Below, in pieces: positions 44,232-54,129 of a DNA stretch of 64,000 nucleotides. The stretch spans positions 1 to 64,000 of IMG/VR virus record IMGVR_UViG_3300042197_001060; one strand, 5' to 3'. Below the pieces are notes generated by a model, which saw only the letters and a list, made by a program, of their open reading frames with translations, made no database searches and was not told the origin of the DNA. The DNA is from a virus. The translations under genes and the position numbers were made by a program. Each line of letters begins with the position of its first letter. Position 1 is the first letter of the stretch.

Positions 44232-44699
44232 TTATTTTCCAGTTGAACCAAATCCACCTTTACCTCTTTCGGTGCTAGATAATTCTTCTGCTTCTTCAAA
44301 TCTAATTGTTGGATATGGTAGGATTATAATTTGTGCAATTCTATCACCCACTTTATAAAATTCATTTGATGTATGTTCTGTATTTTTTGTTTCATCGTAA
44401 AATCTTTCACTACCAAATATTTTATTAAATGTAGCTTGCAGTTCACCTCTATATCCACTATCAATTACCCCAACCGAATTACTTAATTGTAATCCTGTTT
44501 TTCTAATTGATGAACGAGGAAATACCAATCCAACAAATCCTTCAGGTATTTCTAATGCAATACCAGTACCATATGTAATATGTTCTGGTGTATCTTTAAT
44601 AATTTCAGTTGCTACCAAATCCATCCCAGCATCACCATACTTTGCATATTGTGGAATTACTGCATCTGTATGTAGTTTTTTAATTTTAACCGTTTCCAT
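44232..44699 (-). CDS. dut: dUTPase
   Basis: 155 aa from ATG 44697-44699; the longer frame (to 44771) adds a basic stretch inside the upstream gene. All five motifs are visible: GDAGMDLVA, FPRSSIRKTG, GVIDSGYRGEL, GDRIAQIII and RGKGGFGSTGK. It hydrolyses dUTP to dUMP to keep uracil out of phage DNA. The start overlaps the 3' end of the upstream gene by 14 bases. Confidence 0.95.
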   Translation of the reverse strand: METVKIKKLHTDAVIPQYAKYGDAGMDLVATEIIKDTPEHITYGTGIALEIPEGFVGLVFPRSSIRKTGLQLSNSVGVIDSGYRGELQATFNKIFGSERFYDETKNTEHTSNEFYKVGDRIAQIIILPYPTIRFEEAEELSSTERGKGGFGSTGK

Positions 44700-44994
44700 T
44701 ATCTTGTTCTTTTCTAATTTTTTTGGTTTCTTCTGAAATAGGTCTTGCAAATATTTTAAACTCCATACCATTTTGCTTAAAGGTTAATACATCACCCTCT
44801 GCAGGTTGTAATTGTAGAACTAACGGAGAAGGTTCTGTATTTTCAGTTTGCCAACCAAATACTACCGGTTCATTATTAAAAAACTGAAAACACCATTCTG
44901 CATCTGCGATTGGAGTTGCTTCAGATACACCAATACTACCTGCATCCTGATTTTGTAATTTCTCTTCCGGAAATAATTCTAATTGCTTTTTCAT
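44686..44994 (-). CDS. Hypothetical protein (102 aa)
   Basis: A soluble, Gln/Glu-rich protein starting MKKQLELFPEEKLQNQD. The first residues (QLELFPEE) resemble a clamp-binding QxxLF peptide, as in many replication proteins. No domain recognised. Confidence 0.7.
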   Translation of the reverse strand: MKKQLELFPEEKLQNQDAGSIGVSEATPIADAEWCFQFFNNEPVVFGWQTENTEPSPLVLQLQPAEGDVLTFKQNGMEFKIFARPISEETKKIRKEQDNGNG

Positions 44995-45032
44995 TGTATA
45001 TAATTTATTTTTCGTAATTTAGTTTATTTTTT

Positions 45033-45779
45033 TTATATTTCAAAATTTTCTTTAATATATTTGTATAGATTTTTTGCGTATTCTTCATTTTGAAGTGATG
45101 TTGCGTGTGTGTGACTATCTTTAAAATTTGGATAATCACCATCAAATCTACTTTCATCGGTATATTCCGTCCCAACAAATGTACCATTCCAAATAAACGG
45201 AATTTGTTTTGATTTCAAATAATAAGTTATTAATTGGTGATTTTTATACCAATTTATAAAATCTTCTTTATCATTTGATGATGCAATTTTATTAGCCCAT
45301 ATCATTCTACCTTCTTTTTCTTCATCAAAATATCCCCAAGGATTTGGGTGGTATGGTTCTACATCACCATTATCTCTGTAGAATTCTCTCCTATGAGGAT
45401 ATGTGTACATCACCAATACTATTGATGGTTTTAATTCGTCTACCCAAGTTAAAATACTTCTGGCAATATAATCATTACTTCTACCACTTATACCCAAATT
45501 TAAATCAACACCATTTGGTATCATTCTAGATAAACAATGTGACCAAGTTTGTCTATCATGTACACCTATTCCTTCAGTGTGAGAACATCCAACTGACATT
45601 ATTTTCAATCCTTTCTTTTTAGGTGAATCACCTCTAAATCCTAACTCATTGAATGTATAATAACAAGTTCCAGCATCTGAACCGTTTCCTAATAATTCTT
45701 TATTCTTTCTTTCTTTTAATAGCCACTTATAACTTGCTATATCAAATCCATTTGGATTCCAAAATTTTAAACTTTCCAT
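45033..45779 (-). CDS. SGNH-type hydrolase (248 aa)
   Basis: SVGCSHTEGIGVHD is the Ser block and NLGISGRSNDYIA the Gly/Asn blocks; a DSHTHATSLQNEEYA segment at the C-terminus supplies Asp and His. It has an extra N-terminal 60 residues compared with the others. Fourth of four; two bases before DNA polymerase. Confidence 0.75.
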   Translation of the reverse strand: MESLKFWNPNGFDIASYKWLLKERKNKELLGNGSDAGTCYYTFNELGFRGDSPKKKGLKIMSVGCSHTEGIGVHDRQTWSHCLSRMIPNGVDLNLGISGRSNDYIARSILTWVDELKPSIVLVMYTYPHRREFYRDNGDVEPYHPNPWGYFDEEKEGRMIWANKIASSNDKEDFINWYKNHQLITYYLKSKQIPFIWNGTFVGTEYTDESRFDGDYPNFKDSHTHATSLQNEEYAKNLYKYIKENFEI

Positions 45780-45781
45780 AA

Positions 45782-48346
45782 TTAAAATGTAAAAAACTTT
45801 TTCGCAGTTTGTGTTTCAGTTGATGCTTTTTCCCACTTCAATGCTTTGTAAAAATCATCTAATTTGTTTTCCAATTCTGCTTTGAAAATCATATCTCTAT
45901 CTACATATTGTTCTACGAAGTCCATAATCTCCTTCGGGTCATTGTAATCTTTGAATGCAACCGTATCTAATCCTAATGGGTTTTGTCTTAAATACACCCA
46001 CTTAACCTTATCACCATCTCTAATTGGTTCGTGTTTAAACGGACAATCAAAGAATTTCAACAATCTATTATATGATATACCTGCTTTAACGTGCGCAGGA
46101 GTTCCTTTATCAAAGTTAGCAATCTGTAATCCACTATCTTTTCTCCACTTGCCATTATCGTATTTACTTAACTCCTTAATAGCTCCACCCTTCGCAATTT
46201 TATTAACAGGTAAAGTCATCATACTCTTTTTGAAATCCAATAACTTCTTATCAACATAATCATTATCTTTTCCCATTAGAATATCTTTCAGCATACCACT
46301 CATATAATCCTGAAATGCTTTTGGGAACGATGAACGAACTACATCCAATCCTTTAACATCTAGCTTATCACAAGGAATACCATTTTTTAGAATCATCCAT
46401 TGTGCGTATCTTTTCTTTGCTACCCAAAATCCTGCTTTACTAATGTATTCCTTCTTAATTTCAAATCGATGTTTATCTTTTGGAATACAGAAGAATCTTT
46501 CCGCTAATAAATCATAAAATGAATTCAAAAAAGTTTGGGTTTCATCTGCTATAATGTTGACCTCCTGTGCCATTCGGTTTTGGTCAAATGTTTTATATTC
46601 TGGATAACGATGTTTTACCAATGGTTCTGCCATCATATAGATTGAATCGGTATCGATATACACATTGTAATCTTCTTTAGTACCTAACTCCTTATTATAT
46701 TTGATGTTAGCCATTTCAGCAGTTTTCTTAATTACAGTCTGACCCGTAATCGTAACCGCTTCTGCATTATCAATATCATAAAAACGAAATGCTGGTAATC
46801 CTAATACTCCATACATCGAGTTTAGAAGAATCTTTTGTACCAATTGTCTTTTAGCATAGAATTCATACTTTTCGGTATCACCTGCTTCACCATATTGCTT
46901 CTCCAACTTTCTGAATTCAACACGTTGTTTAAACCATGTATCCAAAATATCTGCAATCAATCCTGGTTTATCCTGATTATACAACACTCCGTTTGCAGCT
47001 ACTCCTAAATTACTATCTTTGATTACATCTTTTAATTCTTCTTTGGTGTAATCATATGTATCACCACCTGCACCTACAATCGTATACCTATTATTTCCAC
47101 CTCTAACCCAATGTTCTGCATCCCAATCTTTAATCTTTCCAATTTTGGTTTCAGGTGAAATGTTTAGGGTCATAATGATTGATGGATATAGAGATGTTAA
47201 GTCCAAGTCATAAATCCAATCATACTTTCCAACGATGGGTTCTTTTACATACGCTCCGATGAACTTCTCTTCGTTATTATCACGAAGTGCCTGCATCTTC
47301 TCTTTCCTATCCTTTGGTTTATTTGGTGCTACTAAACCTTTCTTTTTCAAATACGCTAAACACGCACCCTCTAAATACTTTGATGAGAACATATAATCTT
47401 CATACGGTACAAATCCAGCGTGGCAGATTGCTCTACATAACTCAATGAATTGTAGTTTCTCATCCATTGATACAACCAAGTCTACATCGACAATGTTGTA
47501 CTCAATAAACTTTTCTAAATCATTCTCAAACAAATCATCCAAACTTCCTTCATACTCAATCTTACCTCTACCCAATTCTTTGGTAGCAATGTGATTTAGA
47601 GTATAGGATGATTCTAATCCATAGTTATAGTTCTTATACAGATTGATATAATCTAAAATAGATACACCCGCAAAACTCCACTTCTGTCGGTAAGGTGAAT
47701 AAAAGGTTTGTCCAATTGGAGATAATCTTTTAGCATGTCCCTCCCCACATACATTCTTAATACGATTGTAAAGATATGGAATATCAAAGAAATCAATGTT
47801 CCAACCTGTTAGAATCGTTGGATTAACTTCTTCATAATAATTAAGAAATGCAATTAGAAGATTTTTTTCATTATCAAAAATATGCAGTTTGACATCTCTA
47901 CCATCTTTACTGAATTGTTTTGCATTGTTTTTAACTTTCCTTGCTTTATCTAACACAAATACATCATACAATTTAGTCACACCATCATGCGATGCTATTG
48001 CAGTAATTTCATTTTGTGCAAATTGAGTATTAGGCAACCCACTAACCATTTCAACTTCTATATCAAAGGTCATTGTTCTGTTTCCTTTTGATGGAGTGTC
48101 GGAATCGTATATATCAACTAATACTCTAGTGGTTTCGGGTACATCTGATTCAAACAAATCTTCAGCTTCATCCTTTTCCCACTTTGAAATACGAGTCAAT
48201 CTATCACCATGCATTGATGTATGCTGACCGTACGGGTCTTTCTTATATGCATACTTTCGATATGGGAATGTTTGATAACCATTTGTATCATCCCATAGAT
48301 GGATAAGATTTTGGGTTCTTTCGTAAAATATATTTTGGTATGCCAT
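45782..48346 (-). CDS. 43: DNA polymerase, family B (T4 gp43-like)
   Basis: 854 aa, near the length of T4 gp43. Proofreading exonuclease motif I FDIEVE (94-99), with later exonuclease motifs including GWNIDFFDIPYL. Polymerase motifs A DLDLTSLYPSIIM and C VYIDTDSIYM are intact. It replicates the phage DNA with the clamp and loader nearby. Confidence 0.97.
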   Translation of the reverse strand: MAYQNIFYERTQNLIHLWDDTNGYQTFPYRKYAYKKDPYGQHTSMHGDRLTRISKWEKDEAEDLFESDVPETTRVLVDIYDSDTPSKGNRTMTFDIEVEMVSGLPNTQFAQNEITAIASHDGVTKLYDVFVLDKARKVKNNAKQFSKDGRDVKLHIFDNEKNLLIAFLNYYEEVNPTILTGWNIDFFDIPYLYNRIKNVCGEGHAKRLSPIGQTFYSPYRQKWSFAGVSILDYINLYKNYNYGLESSYTLNHIATKELGRGKIEYEGSLDDLFENDLEKFIEYNIVDVDLVVSMDEKLQFIELCRAICHAGFVPYEDYMFSSKYLEGACLAYLKKKGLVAPNKPKDRKEKMQALRDNNEEKFIGAYVKEPIVGKYDWIYDLDLTSLYPSIIMTLNISPETKIGKIKDWDAEHWVRGGNNRYTIVGAGGDTYDYTKEELKDVIKDSNLGVAANGVLYNQDKPGLIADILDTWFKQRVEFRKLEKQYGEAGDTEKYEFYAKRQLVQKILLNSMYGVLGLPAFRFYDIDNAEAVTITGQTVIKKTAEMANIKYNKELGTKEDYNVYIDTDSIYMMAEPLVKHRYPEYKTFDQNRMAQEVNIIADETQTFLNSFYDLLAERFFCIPKDKHRFEIKKEYISKAGFWVAKKRYAQWMILKNGIPCDKLDVKGLDVVRSSFPKAFQDYMSGMLKDILMGKDNDYVDKKLLDFKKSMMTLPVNKIAKGGAIKELSKYDNGKWRKDSGLQIANFDKGTPAHVKAGISYNRLLKFFDCPFKHEPIRDGDKVKWVYLRQNPLGLDTVAFKDYNDPKEIMDFVEQYVDRDMIFKAELENKLDDFYKALKWEKASTETQTAKKFFTF

Positions 48347-48351
48347 TATGT

Positions 48352-48501
48352 TTAATCTATACCCAATTTTTCACACAACTCATCATAAATTTGTTGTCCA
48401 TTTTTAGACAATCTATGATAATCGAATCCCAAATCATGTATCAATAATTTAATCTCTTTTAACAAGTCTCTAGTTGCACTTTCACTATATGATGCTTTCA
48501 T
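48352..48501 (-). CDS. Short hypothetical protein (49 aa)
   Basis: ATG 48499-48501 to TAA 48352-48354. MKASYSESATRDLLKEIK begins a charged helical protein that ends ELCEKLGID. It fills the gap between the methyltransferase and polymerase genes, with 5 and 12 bases on either side. Confidence 0.65.
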   Translation of the reverse strand: MKASYSESATRDLLKEIKLLIHDLGFDYHRLSKNGQQIYDELCEKLGID

Positions 48502-48513
48502 TTTTTATAATTT

Positions 48514-50085
48514 TTATGGTTTGTAGAAAATAAAGATTGGTTCATATTTGTAAGATGTACCACCTATTTTCATACTATTTTTCACTCCACTCAAATCTAC
48601 CCCAGTCATTGGAGACATTGTCATTCTCAACTTACCTTTATACTCCATTCCTAACTCAACCAATATATCAATTGAATCTTGCTCCAACGTCCACCACTTA
48701 TCAGAACCAACTTTAATATCGGCAATGTTCCAACAGATGTATCTATCGTTTCGTAAATACTCATACGCAGTTGTTAAAGTAGGTAGTAGGAATCCATCTC
48801 TCCAACTATCGTAATTATTGAACTTCTTAAATGATTGAGATTCATCATCTGAATATCTCTCTCTATCAAAGTAAGGTGGTGATGTAAATACAAAATCTAG
48901 TTTACCTTTGTATTTCTCAAATCTGGCATCTAAATGAATTATTTCAGAACCCGTTGTAAATATTTCATACGTTGATTTATGCCCCCAAAATGGATTTGCA
49001 GCTCCAGGTACTTTACTATTAAAGAATTCACCTAAATACTCATACCTAGTCTTTTGAATTTCAGGAATAAAATTTTCAGTATTTGGGTCATTACCAATAT
49101 AATGAATATTTCTATCATCCACACTCAATGCACCTAATATCCTACCACCCCAACCTGCCGATGGGTCATATACATTGATTACATCTTGCGTTTTAATGTG
49201 TTCTGTAAATCTTTGATACAGATACTTCGCAGTTAGTGGTGGAAAATTAACCGCAGCCTGTGTTCCCATACCAATTCTAAATGCTGCAGTTGCTTCTGGA
49301 AAGATAGTTTGACCAAACGGATATGTTTTAATCTGTATAGGTTGTTTTGGAATATCAACTAAATTGTCAATATTATCTCCCCAATCCGCAGTTTTAAGTG
49401 ATGAGATATTTTCATACTTTAATATACCTGCTTTGTATAAATCTTTTACTTCCTGCGCAGTAATTGGTGGTGATGGTACTTTACTATCTGCCTGTGATAA
49501 ACAAAATCCATGTCCTTCTTGAACTTCACCCGCTGCCCATCTTTCAATCCATTCCTTGCCACTCTGAATATGTGAGTTATGAAAATCTTTGTGATTTAAG
49601 TGTAGGGTTTTAGAAAAACGATACATACCATCTTGCCTAGTCAATCTTCGCATTTGCTTAATAAACTCTGGCAAATATGCATCATCTACAAATATATCAT
49701 AAATGGATGGTTTTGGTTTATCGTATGATGAACCACCAATACCAGTCTTATACATTGCAGGGAAGAATTGATTTACAGGTGTAGCGAATTTATTGAAGTT
49801 AAAAATTACTTCATTACCATCATCATCTTTTTCTTCAAACTTATCTACTTTATAGGTTTGTAGTTTAGAAAAGTTCTCAATGATTTCAGCTTCATCTATA
49901 CCAATTTTAGGTGGAGCATCGGTTGCTTGCCATCTTTGAACGGCAGTTTTACGAAAGAATGCCACCCACTCTTCAAATTGAGTGAATGACATTTTTAATA
50001 CATCTTCGTATTTAAGATTTATTTCAGGAGAATAAATCCAATCGTTTCTTTCGTAAAAATACTTCTTTGTATAGTTGAAGCTCAT
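48514..50085 (-). CDS. DNA methyltransferase-like protein (SPPY type), 523 aa
   Basis: The C-terminal half carries VYDPSAGWGGRILGA (SAM loop, motif I) and VFTSPPYFDRERY (motif IV, amino-methyltransferase), then WNIADIKVG. The N-terminal 270 residues are unrecognised. It may methylate adenine or cytosine in DNA, or act on another exocyclic amine. It is a sister of the gene at 50866-52095; the clamp gene lies between. Confidence 0.8.
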   Translation of the reverse strand: MSFNYTKKYFYERNDWIYSPEINLKYEDVLKMSFTQFEEWVAFFRKTAVQRWQATDAPPKIGIDEAEIIENFSKLQTYKVDKFEEKDDDGNEVIFNFNKFATPVNQFFPAMYKTGIGGSSYDKPKPSIYDIFVDDAYLPEFIKQMRRLTRQDGMYRFSKTLHLNHKDFHNSHIQSGKEWIERWAAGEVQEGHGFCLSQADSKVPSPPITAQEVKDLYKAGILKYENISSLKTADWGDNIDNLVDIPKQPIQIKTYPFGQTIFPEATAAFRIGMGTQAAVNFPPLTAKYLYQRFTEHIKTQDVINVYDPSAGWGGRILGALSVDDRNIHYIGNDPNTENFIPEIQKTRYEYLGEFFNSKVPGAANPFWGHKSTYEIFTTGSEIIHLDARFEKYKGKLDFVFTSPPYFDRERYSDDESQSFKKFNNYDSWRDGFLLPTLTTAYEYLRNDRYICWNIADIKVGSDKWWTLEQDSIDILVELGMEYKGKLRMTMSPMTGVDLSGVKNSMKIGGTSYKYEPIFIFYKP

Positions 50086-50086
50086 T

Positions 50087-50806
50087 TTATGCAGTTAATT
50101 GTACTTCTACCAAATAGTAGTTTGCAGTGAAATCATCAATTTTGAATTCAACATGCGCTAATCCTGAAGTAGATATTTTCAACACTACGGAAGTAGCTTC
50201 TTTGTTTGCAGAGAAAATTTCTTTAAGATACTTTGCAGAGAATGAAATAGGTTTAACTTCTTCTGTGTATTCTTTATTAACCGAAAATTCAATTAGAGTT
50301 GAATTTACATTTGAATACCCCAACACAAGTTTCAATTCGTTGTTTTTTGTAAGAACGGTAAATGTATCAACATCAGATAATGCGTTTTTAGCTTTGATAA
50401 ACTTATCAATAAATTTACCATCAAATCCAATTTCAACATCAAATTCAGGCAAAGATTTCAAATCTGGAACTGAAGGAATAACTGCCAAATCTGCTAATTG
50501 AAATTGAGCTTTTGTATCATCACTTTTGATAAACAAACTTACCGCTTTTCCTTCAACTTGCTGAACATCCAATTCGATATCTTCTCCTACAACTGATAAC
50601 AATTTTATTAATTGAGATGTTGTGTAAATACCTAAATTAGGTGTTGTTTGTGTAAAATTATCTAGTTGAATTTCACCTAATACTGTTTTATCATCAGAGA
50701 TAAAACGAGTAACCAATTTACCATCTGCTGCTTTCCATGCAACAGATTCTACCAATCCTGCCAAATTATACTTTTGGATAAATCTTGTAACTCTTGTTTT
50801 GTTCAT
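50087..50806 (-). CDS. 45: Sliding clamp (T4 gp45-like)
   Basis: 239 aa, about the length of T4 gp45 (228), with no sequence-specific motifs beyond the fold: an IYTTSQLIKLLSVV helix and paired domains ending NYYLVEVQLTA. Assigned by its position beside the loader/polymerase set and by its shape. In T4 this clamp also activates late transcription. It has its own class I promoter. Confidence 0.8.
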   Translation of the reverse strand: MNKTRVTRFIQKYNLAGLVESVAWKAADGKLVTRFISDDKTVLGEIQLDNFTQTTPNLGIYTTSQLIKLLSVVGEDIELDVQQVEGKAVSLFIKSDDTKAQFQLADLAVIPSVPDLKSLPEFDVEIGFDGKFIDKFIKAKNALSDVDTFTVLTKNNELKLVLGYSNVNSTLIEFSVNKEYTEEVKPISFSAKYLKEIFSANKEATSVVLKISTSGLAHVEFKIDDFTANYYLVEVQLTA

Positions 50807-50830
50807 GTTTTTTTAAAATTTAATTGTTTA

Positions 50831-50861
50831 CGAATATAATATATTTTTTTGATATTTACAA
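50831..50861 (-). promoter_or_regulatory. Class I promoter P7 for the sliding clamp
   Basis: GGCTTGTAAATATC (TTG at 50859-50861), 20 bases, TATATTCG (50831-50838). Leader about 20 bases. It ends 5 bases before the stop codon of the upstream methyltransferase. Confidence 0.7.
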
Positions 50862-50865
50862 GCCA

Positions 50866-52095
50866 CTATGGTTTTTTCCATACCCATACTGGCTCACAAA
50901 ATGTTTTGTTTTTTGCTTCTTCCGCTTTTAGTAATGCTTCTTCGGTATATCGTTCTTCATCGCCATCTATAATCATTCCAGCACCTGCACTACCAGGTCT
51001 CTTTGCCATTTCCATACCCAAACAACCTTCATATTCTCCGCCTAAAGAAGCAATGAAATCGTTCATAGGGTTTGTAATTTCTTGATACCCCTTACCATCT
51101 CCTTTGGAAGATGCGTATACATCGGCAATGTTAATTGCTAAATACCCACCCTTTCTAATAGTAGGCCAAACCTTTTCGATTGTTTTGTGTAAGAATAATT
51201 TATTCCATGCATCAATGTTGTTGTATCTAACCCAACTCTGCGTATCATCATAAGAATATCGCTCAACATTGAAGTACGGTGGTGAGCTGAATACAATGTC
51301 AAAGTAATCTGTATATTCGGAGTAATCCATATCTTCGGCAGGTGAACAATGAAATGTTGCTCTTTTATCTGTTTCAAAAAATCCATTATGTTTTTTGTAG
51401 AATTGAGCCTGTTGTTCATAAATTGGATGATTTTCTTTTCTCGGGTCAATCCCCACATAGTGTTCACCTTTTTCAGATGCCATAAATCCACACAATCTAT
51501 CTCCCCATCCTGCCGAAATATCTAACACATTCTTTGCATCTACCATATCGTAAAGTGCTTTGGCAACATTGGGTTTGAATTGTGAGCAAATATATTTTCT
51601 TAAACTCAAACAAACTCGTAGTTCATTTCTCCCAACTGAATCGAATTTAAGAGTGTATAACCCACCCATTAAAGATGTCATAAAATCTTTACTATTCCAA
51701 GTACGATATGGTCCAGGTGAAACTGTACCATCTACACTCCATCTGTTAGCCTGTTGAAAGAAATTGGATGCAGAATTACCAGTATTTAATCTTTTTACAA
51801 ATTGTTGTTTACCTCTAAATGTTAATGGATATTTACTATCGGATGCTTTACGAGGAAACCATTCACCTTCTTTAAGTAGTTCGTTGTAACGAGTTCCTTT
51901 GAGTGCAAGGTATTCCTTTCTGGCTTCCGTTTCTGTGATTTCGGCATAGGGCAAATCGTATTCCATACATACTTCTGCCAAAGATTCTTTTACATCATCT
52001 ATTTCATATGTATTTTTTATATGAGTCCACTCCTCACTATTGATGTGAAGATATGGTTTCATATCTCTAAATTTATTAAAATACTCTATGAACAT
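50866..52095 (-). CDS. DNA methyltransferase-like protein (SPPY type), 409 aa
   Basis: VLDISAGWGDRLCGF (motif I) and IVFSSPPYFNVERYS (motif IV), then YLAINIADVYA, in the same order as the gene at 48514-50085. The N-terminal part also differs. Overlaps the GNAT gene by 10 bases. Confidence 0.8.
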   Translation of the reverse strand: MFIEYFNKFRDMKPYLHINSEEWTHIKNTYEIDDVKESLAEVCMEYDLPYAEITETEARKEYLALKGTRYNELLKEGEWFPRKASDSKYPLTFRGKQQFVKRLNTGNSASNFFQQANRWSVDGTVSPGPYRTWNSKDFMTSLMGGLYTLKFDSVGRNELRVCLSLRKYICSQFKPNVAKALYDMVDAKNVLDISAGWGDRLCGFMASEKGEHYVGIDPRKENHPIYEQQAQFYKKHNGFFETDKRATFHCSPAEDMDYSEYTDYFDIVFSSPPYFNVERYSYDDTQSWVRYNNIDAWNKLFLHKTIEKVWPTIRKGGYLAINIADVYASSKGDGKGYQEITNPMNDFIASLGGEYEGCLGMEMAKRPGSAGAGMIIDGDEERYTEEALLKAEEAKNKTFCEPVWVWKKP

Positions 52096-52661
52096 ATTGT
52101 TTCTATATTTTTATCTGCAACTAATCTTAATCTATACACTATACCTTTGATAATACCATCCTTTTTACTTGTCCAAAATATTTCAGAATCTTTTTCAAAT
52201 CCATATCGATTGTAAAACTTAACCGCTTCATCATTATGCTCTCTAACGGTTAGAAATAAGTTTTCAGCATGATGTGATTTACAATATTCTACAAATCTAT
52301 CTAATACAATTTTAGCTGCACCTTTGACAGTGTCATTTGTTGCGATTTGGTGTAAAATAAAATCTCCACGTTTTTTATATGTGGTTGCGTTTCTACTCAT
52401 TTTTCCACTACTTTTATATCTTCCAAACGTTAATACCACACCATCCTGCAATATAACTCCACCTTTTTCAAAATACTTTCGTAATTTAAAACCCTGCTTA
52501 TATAGATGTGGAAATATCATTGGATACATATTGATAATACCCATAGCTTCTTCGGTTGCTAATTCCAATTCTTTTGTTGGATATTCATTTCCGAATTTAT
52601 CACTTATTACTCCCGCTTTTACAATATTTAATGTATTGAAGAAATTTATAAATTTACGCAT
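52086..52661 (-). CDS. GNAT-family acetyltransferase (191 aa)
   Basis: The C-terminal half (DFILHQIATNDTVKGAAKIVL, then LFLTVREHNDEAVKFYNRYGF) is the acetyl-CoA fold with the N-x-A---Y-(R/K)-GF motif. Substrate unknown. Overlaps asparagine synthetase by 8 bases. Confidence 0.8.
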   Translation of the reverse strand: MRKFINFFNTLNIVKAGVISDKFGNEYPTKELELATEEAMGIINMYPMIFPHLYKQGFKLRKYFEKGGVILQDGVVLTFGRYKSSGKMSRNATTYKKRGDFILHQIATNDTVKGAAKIVLDRFVEYCKSHHAENLFLTVREHNDEAVKFYNRYGFEKDSEIFWTSKKDGIIKGIVYRLRLVADKNIETICS

Positions 52662-54111
52662 ATTTAAAAAACTTATTTAGATTTAAAACGTCCTTATATA
52701 AAAATAGTGAATTTAATTGAGATTTCAAAGTCTTTTTCCTAGATTCTATTATCTCACCAGTTCTTGCTCCCTTTGCAAAAAATACTTTAGGTCTGAATAA
52801 TAACTCATCGGATATTTCTCCCTTAAATGCCGCTCTTAATAAAGGTTTCATATGCCCACCTTCTTTTTGATACAATGGCGGAATGTTTAGTGTATATTCT
52901 ACAAAAGGTCTCCAACTATACGGAGTTCGGATTTCAACTGTCCCACCCCACATAATGGACTGATTTGTTGTTAAAAAGTTTGTTTTATGCACATCCTTTA
53001 CCAACTTTCTTCGGGCAACATCATAATCTTCAGGTCTCCAATGAAACGCTTGAATGTGTCCATAACTACCCCATATCTCATCGGAAAGGTCACCAGAAAA
53101 TACTACCTTAAATCCTAACTCATTTATCTTCTTACCTAATGCAATTTGAGCGATAGCCGAACCCAAATTCTGCCACCTACTTTGCTCAATTACATACAGA
53201 GTTTCAGGAATTGCATTTATAACATCATCTTCAGTTAAAATGATTTCATGCAGTTTTACACCAAATTCCTTTGCTGCAATTCTTGCATATTTTATATCAT
53301 CGTTTTTAGTATCACCGTCTCCCATTGATACTACAAATGCTTCGATTTGTGGATACTTCTTTGATAAAAGGTATGTTGATATGACGGAATCAATGCCCCC
53401 ACTTAAAATGGTACAAATAGGTACATCTGAAACCATCTTTACCTCTACCGCTTCTTCTAACATTTTTCTGATATTTTTAACAATGGTATCTCTATCATCA
53501 TTTATAATTTCAGATGGTAATTCATAATAAGTTTTGATTGAATTTTCTAAAGTTTTGTAATTGTATTCTACAAAAGTACCTGGATAAACGGCTTTGACCT
53601 GTTTTTCATACAAATCAGAAATAGGCAATCCTTTCTTTTCAGAACAAAAAACCAATTTACCATCATTATCAATTGCATACCAAAGTGGCAGTTCTCCTAC
53701 ATAATCTCTAACTAAAAAAGCAGTGTTGATTCTACTATCAACTATACAAAATGAAAACATCCCATCCAATTCACCAAATGAGCCTACTCCATAATCTAAA
53801 TATGCATTTAAAATTACTTCGGTATCTGATTTTGTTTTGAATGAAGTTGTTATACTATCGCGTAATGTTTGAGTATATGCACTATCCCACAATTCTCCAT
53901 TGTAAACAATACAAACGGTCTTATCTTCATTCCACATTGGTTGGTTTGCAGATGAAGATAAGTCCTGTATTGAAAGACGATTGTGACCGATATAGAAATC
54001 ATCCACAACATCTACTTGCGAAGCATCTCTACCTCTATGAATTATTTTATTTAATTGAGTAAAGGTTTGTTCATTAGATGTAAACCAATTACCACCTATT
54101 ATTCCACACAT
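52654..54111 (-). CDS. asnB: Asparagine synthetase (glutamine-hydrolysing)
   Basis: 485 aa. Cys2 begins the class II glutaminase domain (MCGIIGG). The ATP loop is ILSGGIDSVIS (SGGxDS), and KVVFSGDLSDEIW is the synthetase loop. It is somewhat shorter than bacterial AsnB (about 550). In phages such enzymes may amidate a nucleotide or other acid rather than aspartate. Confidence 0.85.
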   Translation of the reverse strand: MCGIIGGNWFTSNEQTFTQLNKIIHRGRDASQVDVVDDFYIGHNRLSIQDLSSSANQPMWNEDKTVCIVYNGELWDSAYTQTLRDSITTSFKTKSDTEVILNAYLDYGVGSFGELDGMFSFCIVDSRINTAFLVRDYVGELPLWYAIDNDGKLVFCSEKKGLPISDLYEKQVKAVYPGTFVEYNYKTLENSIKTYYELPSEIINDDRDTIVKNIRKMLEEAVEVKMVSDVPICTILSGGIDSVISTYLLSKKYPQIEAFVVSMGDGDTKNDDIKYARIAAKEFGVKLHEIILTEDDVINAIPETLYVIEQSRWQNLGSAIAQIALGKKINELGFKVVFSGDLSDEIWGSYGHIQAFHWRPEDYDVARRKLVKDVHKTNFLTTNQSIMWGGTVEIRTPYSWRPFVEYTLNIPPLYQKEGGHMKPLLRAAFKGEISDELLFRPKVFFAKGARTGEIIESRKKTLKSQLNSLFLYKDVLNLNKFFKYA

Positions 54112-54129
54112 AACCGATTTAGAAAAGTT

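Noticed and set aside
44700-44771. N-terminal extension of dUTPase
   Set aside because: The extra 24 residues lie in the upstream gene and do not resemble dUTPase; the Met at 44699 begins the normal fold.
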